This document shows positions 59,811 to 64,000 of a stretch of DNA of 64,000 nt, in pieces. Source of the stretch: Datnioides undecimradiatus (taxonomy: Eukaryota; Chordata; Actinopteri; Lobotiformes; Datnioididae); contig WARS01000029.1 in NCBI GenBank assembly GCA_008933995.1, positions 15,189,131-15,253,130 on the forward strand. Reading direction: 5' to 3'. The notes under the pieces were generated by a model. It searched no databases. It worked only from the letters and a program-made list of their open reading frames with translations, and was not told the DNA's origin. Every line of letters starts with the position of its first letter. The first letter of the stretch is position 1. A program made the position numbers and the translations under genes.

Positions 59811-62800
59811 CTGCAGGGAGATGGCGGTGGAGGGGGGCAGACAGATAAAGATGGGTGAGGGGGAAGGAAAGTGAAAGGTGATAAGAGAGTATCCTCTAAA
59901 ATATGTGTTGGCAAATCCTGCAAAAATACTGAACTATCAAGAGTTTGACAGCAATCACTTTTTCAGCAGAGGGAGAAGTTTTCCAACTTGTGCTCATCCA
60001 GTCTGTCAACAGAGGTGGAAGGGTGGGGGCTGATAGAGAAGAATGCAAATGGAGGGATGTTTTTGTCAAAGATAGTAGGAGAAAAGACTGGTATGTATAG
60101 ATGGATCTGAGGAAATGGAAAAAAAGAAAGGAAGTGAGGAGGGGAACAGATGGGTGCGGCGGGGTTTGATCACCTCCACAGGATGCAGCAGCTGTGCCAC
60201 CGAGAATGTGAATCCCCACACAGGCTAATCATGACTAATCACGCATCTCTCTGCATGTATGTTGGAGATAGCTTTGCTTGACTTACACAAACATGTATCC
60301 AAGGGACAAAGGTTGTGAATTTGGCTGGCCTGGCGAGTGCAACTGAAAGTTTATGAGCCATGGTTTTAGTGGGCCATGGTGGAGAAGGACTGGGGGAACC
60401 ACAGAGAAAGGCCAAGGTCAGCCCTGGGGGACACGGCTGAGCTAATAAACACACACTCGTCCATAAACAACAGACCTCCCGGAAGTTGACGAAGGCTGCA
60501 GGCTTTGGCCAACAGCTTCTCAGTGACAGCGAGACATTCCAGTACAGCAACCCTAACCACAAGTGACTTATAGGGTGAGGCAAGCTGCTTACCATAAGGA
60601 GACAGAGATACAAGATGGAAATGAAGAAATAAACAAACAGGTCGTGTTCTAGTTTCTCAACACGGCTCGTAAGTGAGAGAGCACAATCCAAGAAGGAGCA
60701 CCAGGGGAGATGAGTAGGAAAAAAAAGAAACCTTGCTCTCATAAAGTGAAACATTAAATCTTCCCTGGCTGGAACCTGGATGTTATTCCTCCCTGGAGAC
60801 AAAACTAGGGATGCAGGCGCAAGCCTGCTGGAATTTTTATAATGTTAAGTAATATAGTGTCACTGGCTTTAAATGTCGGGCCCCAGGGAAAGGTACTGGA
60901 AAGTGTAAATATGATTTAGTTTGGGGGAAGGAAGGAAGCACTAGACAGGCTCACTTCCACCACTTGGCCCTTGGCTGGAGTCACCCTCTCCGGATTCTCC
61001 CCCTCCCTTATTCTTCCTTCTGTTTTCTGACTTCCCACTTCCAAATCCCTTCTCTGAGCTACCCTTATCCAGCTCAGCGCTTCAAAGGGCAGATCTGAAG
61101 GATTTTTTTAAAAGACAATTCATGGGTGTGCTCTATGATAAAGCCTAGGTTGGTGAGCTTAAAGGGGGAATGTTATGAGTTGGACTTGGTGTTCCTCACT
61201 CCTGTTTTCACTCCTGAGACATTGCTGGGTGTTGGTTTGGAAAGCAGGGGTTTATCGATTAAATTAAGATCAAACTTGATTACGCCAACATGTTACAAAC
61301 AAGTGGTTAGTGGTAGCTGCCATGAGGCTGTTGGAGCTGAAAGGATTAGGTGCTACTGCTGCTACAAAACCAGGAAATTAAATCAAGACATGAGTAAAAT
61401 GTTAGCAAATGTCTGGCTGTGGCTGATCAGCTCTGCATTACCATCTGCTGAATTTGTCTATTTTTTAATTTCTGAGAGTTACTTTCCCAGGTTGTCTGAC
61501 AAGCCTCTACATTTCCTATTAACATACAGGCTATAGTTGGCTTTATTTTCATAAATACAAACCCCTTAAATGGCTTCACAGCAAAAAAAGAAAGAAATAC
61601 TGGCTTGCCAGTTTGGCAGAGGACTAGGAGTAGCTATTAGGTTAATACAGCAGCAGATATCAGTTCTTTCAATCTCTGGTATTCAGCCCCCCAACCCTGC
61701 TCATGCTGTCAGATCCGTCTTTGGGCAGACACAAATGCCATGCCAGCCTCAACATGTAGAGCCCAGGACTGAGACTGTCAGAGAAAATGAAAAAAACAAA
61801 CTGCCCTGCTCTTTAAAAACGATTATATAAGGAAGGAGCAGACTTTGACAAGTTTGGTAAAAACAATTTATTAGCTTAGGCAAGACTTCAACTTTTTCTG
61901 TTAGCTAAAATGGGAATAAGTTTGGAAGTTTTAGGACTTCCTTTATTACATTACTGATCCTTTTTAACTAGATTTGTGACAGATTTTAGAATGAGGCACT
62001 GATAATTGACTATCGGTAGTATTCTAATGAAATTGAAGGTGTGAATTGTGGGGCAGTGGTCAGCAGGGCTGACGTATGCTGTGAGGGTCCCCGCACCTTC
62101 TTAAAAATCAAATTCAAGGACTTTTCAGTGAGTTTCCTGGCCAAAGACCCAACATGCGTAGTTTCAGACTTGGATCTTTTTTTAATTTTATAAAGAAAAC
62201 TTTTTCATGATGATAATTAGCACAAACTCACAGGCATTTTAAAAGAGAGATAAAGAGAGAGAGTGGCTTAAATGTGTGAATACTTCATGTGCTGTTGTGT
62301 TACAGTGGTGGCACACTATGTGGTCTCTTGCCTAACGTTACCAAAATAAAAGATTTTCAATTTCTATTCCTGGACAAATACATACATTCAAGCGCCTTCC
62401 ATGTGTGTTTCTATTTTTTTTTTTAAGTTTTTTTTTTACTGAAATCCACAAACTTTCATGGATTTCAAGGACCCGGCAGTGAGAATGGTAGTGTGGAATG
62501 TCAACAAGTAAAAACTTCATAAAGTTTGCTGATGATAAATGTATATTTTAGAAATTAAAGTTACTATTAAAAAAAAAATAGGTTTGCAGTTTGGCAAGTA
62601 GTTAAAAGGGCTACACTATGGATCGGTGGTTAGAAAATGAATGCCGTCAAGGAAAAGACCTCACTACTATGGCAACAGAAACATACGCATGTGCACACAA
62701 CCCACAGCCAACCATGTTCCCTGACGACTGTATGGGTGTATTTGCAAAAATAAGAGGTAAGTCTCAAGGAGCCAGCAGTTAAAAACATACTTGATCACTC

Positions 62801-64000
62801 TTATCATTCCTCGTCAGTGTCTCCCTGCTTCAAATTACATTGAGTCTGTGAACTTTCAGCTCACTCTGTGCAGTGTTAACAGCCTTGGCAACGGAGATAT
62901 CCAGTGCTGCACACCAAACCATTACAGCCAGCCCTTGTCATTATGTTCAATCTTTTCATTAGATGCTGTCAATTTCCACTCAGATACCTTTTACAAGCTG
63001 GAATACATTAACACTGCATTATGGGTGCTTTTAAGCAGGCAGTAAATGCGGTGCTCTACTCATGAACTCTGGAACTAAAACAAAAGCTGGGCTTGTTTTG
63101 GATGCAAACATGTTGTTGATGGATTCATAAAGTGTCTGATGCAGGTTTACTGAAGGTTCACCATCTCAGCTGTGCCCACAACCCACACTTGTTGAACTGA
63201 CCGCCAAGGAAAACTCCGCTGCTTGTTACATCCTCATATCCTCACACAGTCATCACGGGAAGAGTTTCCACAGCAGTTTAATGTTACCAATTACACCCAG
63301 GTCCTGAGTCATTAGGAGACATGCTCCACTTCTACAAGGCCATGTCAAAAAAAAGGTAAAAAAAACCCATTTGGTGAGGTGGCTCCAGACGACTTATAAC
63401 ACCGTCTCCAATAGTGGCATTAAGGACTCGACTGTGGGGCCAAAGCAGCAGGAGTCCACTCAGTGCCACGGATATGAACCCTAATTAACTGCAAATAAAC
63501 CCTGACAGCATTGCCTACCTCAGGGATCCAATTATGCTGTTTGTTTATGATTCTCTATCATTTATGTAACCTGCTGTTTCACAGTCTTAGCTCTATTAAA
63601 TATCATAATACCCACCTGAGCTCATAAATCAAGCAGCAGTATGCACATTGCAGAGGTATACATGCACAGCTCCCCATTTGAGATTTATAAAGATCATGAG
63701 ATGGTTCTGTCTGCCTGCCTGACCCCGGGGAGTGTAAACATGAAATAAACACTCACCAGTGATTTAAACACATCAACAGTAATAGATTCATATGAGCACA
63801 GCGTGCTGAGATGCTGATAAAAACTTCATTGCTTTGGCTAGCTGAGGAATGCAGCTACAGCCAAGCATAGTTTGATATGAGCAGTGTAAACTTTAACGGT
63901 TACACCTACAATAGCAATAACAATTACAGGGGTTTACAAAGTGCTTCGACAGAAAAAAAAGCAAAAACCTTCTGAGGATGCTCAGAAGGCAATGTAACAA
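59811..64000 (-). other. cpamd8: cpamd8 intron, at least 4.2 kb, open to the window edge
   Basis: The exon at 59654-59810 needs two bases from a preceding exon to complete a codon before LTAFVLK. I searched for that exon on the minus strand to base 64000 and found none, so the intron runs past the window. Inside lies the repeat at 62080-62490; the rest is ordinary AT-rich sequence. The open frames at 60239-60802 and 61126-61536 show no homology or splice context. Confidence 0.55.
62080..62490. repeat. Degenerate teleost interspersed repeat ('ttcaaggacttttc' family)
   Basis: The segment begins 'ccccgcaccttcttaaaaat' with 'aaattcaaggacttttcagt' and 'cctggccaaagaccc'. It ends with 'ttttttactgaaatccacaa' and 'gatttcaaggacccggcag'. 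Repeated 'tcaaggac' words on the plus strand mark a repeat I recognise from other fish introns. Its class was not assigned. Confidence 0.45.

Noticed and set aside
60239-60802. 187-residue minus-strand frame with hydrophobic segments
   Set aside because: It lies in the large cpamd8 intron, does not fit the thioester domain, and has no matching splice phases.

Overview
The window is nuclear DNA from a ray-finned (teleost) fish. Its genes have many exons with GT-AG introns, AATAAA poly(A) signals and CA/GA/TA microsatellites. It also carries several repeats typical of fish genomes: an L2/CR1-like LINE tail, a hAT-type MITE, a tRNA-derived SINE-like copy, and older 'AAGTAAAAGT', 'GATTAAT' and 'ATATCGTGATATG' repeats. 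I found no prokaryotic, viral or CRISPR feature. All gene models were built by hand from splice sites, reading-frame phase and protein similarity recalled from memory; no search was run.

Layout: (1) 1-3060, minus strand: the first coding exon of shd (SH2 adaptor of the SHB family) and a probable 5' UTR exon; the rest of the gene lies before base 1. (2) 5400-19222, plus: a complete ankrd24 (ankyrin repeats plus long coiled coil), 22 coding exons that join in frame to 1126 codons, with a CCAAT-rich upstream region. (3) 19484-33469, minus: a complete shc2 adaptor (CH2-like N-terminus, PTB, CH1, SH2), 12 coding exons and 719 codons. (4) 34850-35755: a 5'-truncated LINE. (5) 37930-39937, plus: a three-exon CKS gene (cks1b/cks2 class, 76 codons) with a cell-cycle-type promoter. 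(6) 39964-41843, minus: cimap1d/odf3l2, a SHIPPO-repeat axonemal protein, tail to tail with the CKS gene. (7) 45096 to beyond 64000, minus: the 3' third of cpamd8 (alpha-2-macroglobulin/complement family), 15 exons covering part of the thioester domain, the receptor-binding domain, a Kazal-like domain and an acidic tail.

The order shd-ankrd24-shc2-cks-cimap1d-cpamd8 corresponds to genes that in human all lie on the short arm of chromosome 19 (SHD, ANKRD24, SHC2-ODF3L2, CPAMD8). The CKS gene is the exception: I know of no human CKS between SHC2 and ODF3L2. Human CKS1B, however, lies beside SHC1, and CKS2 beside SHC3. The window may therefore hold a third copy of an ancient SHC-CKS neighbourhood, kept in fish and lost in mammals. 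That is the most interesting point here. Otherwise it is an ordinary animal gene neighbourhood, and I saw no clearly new biological system.
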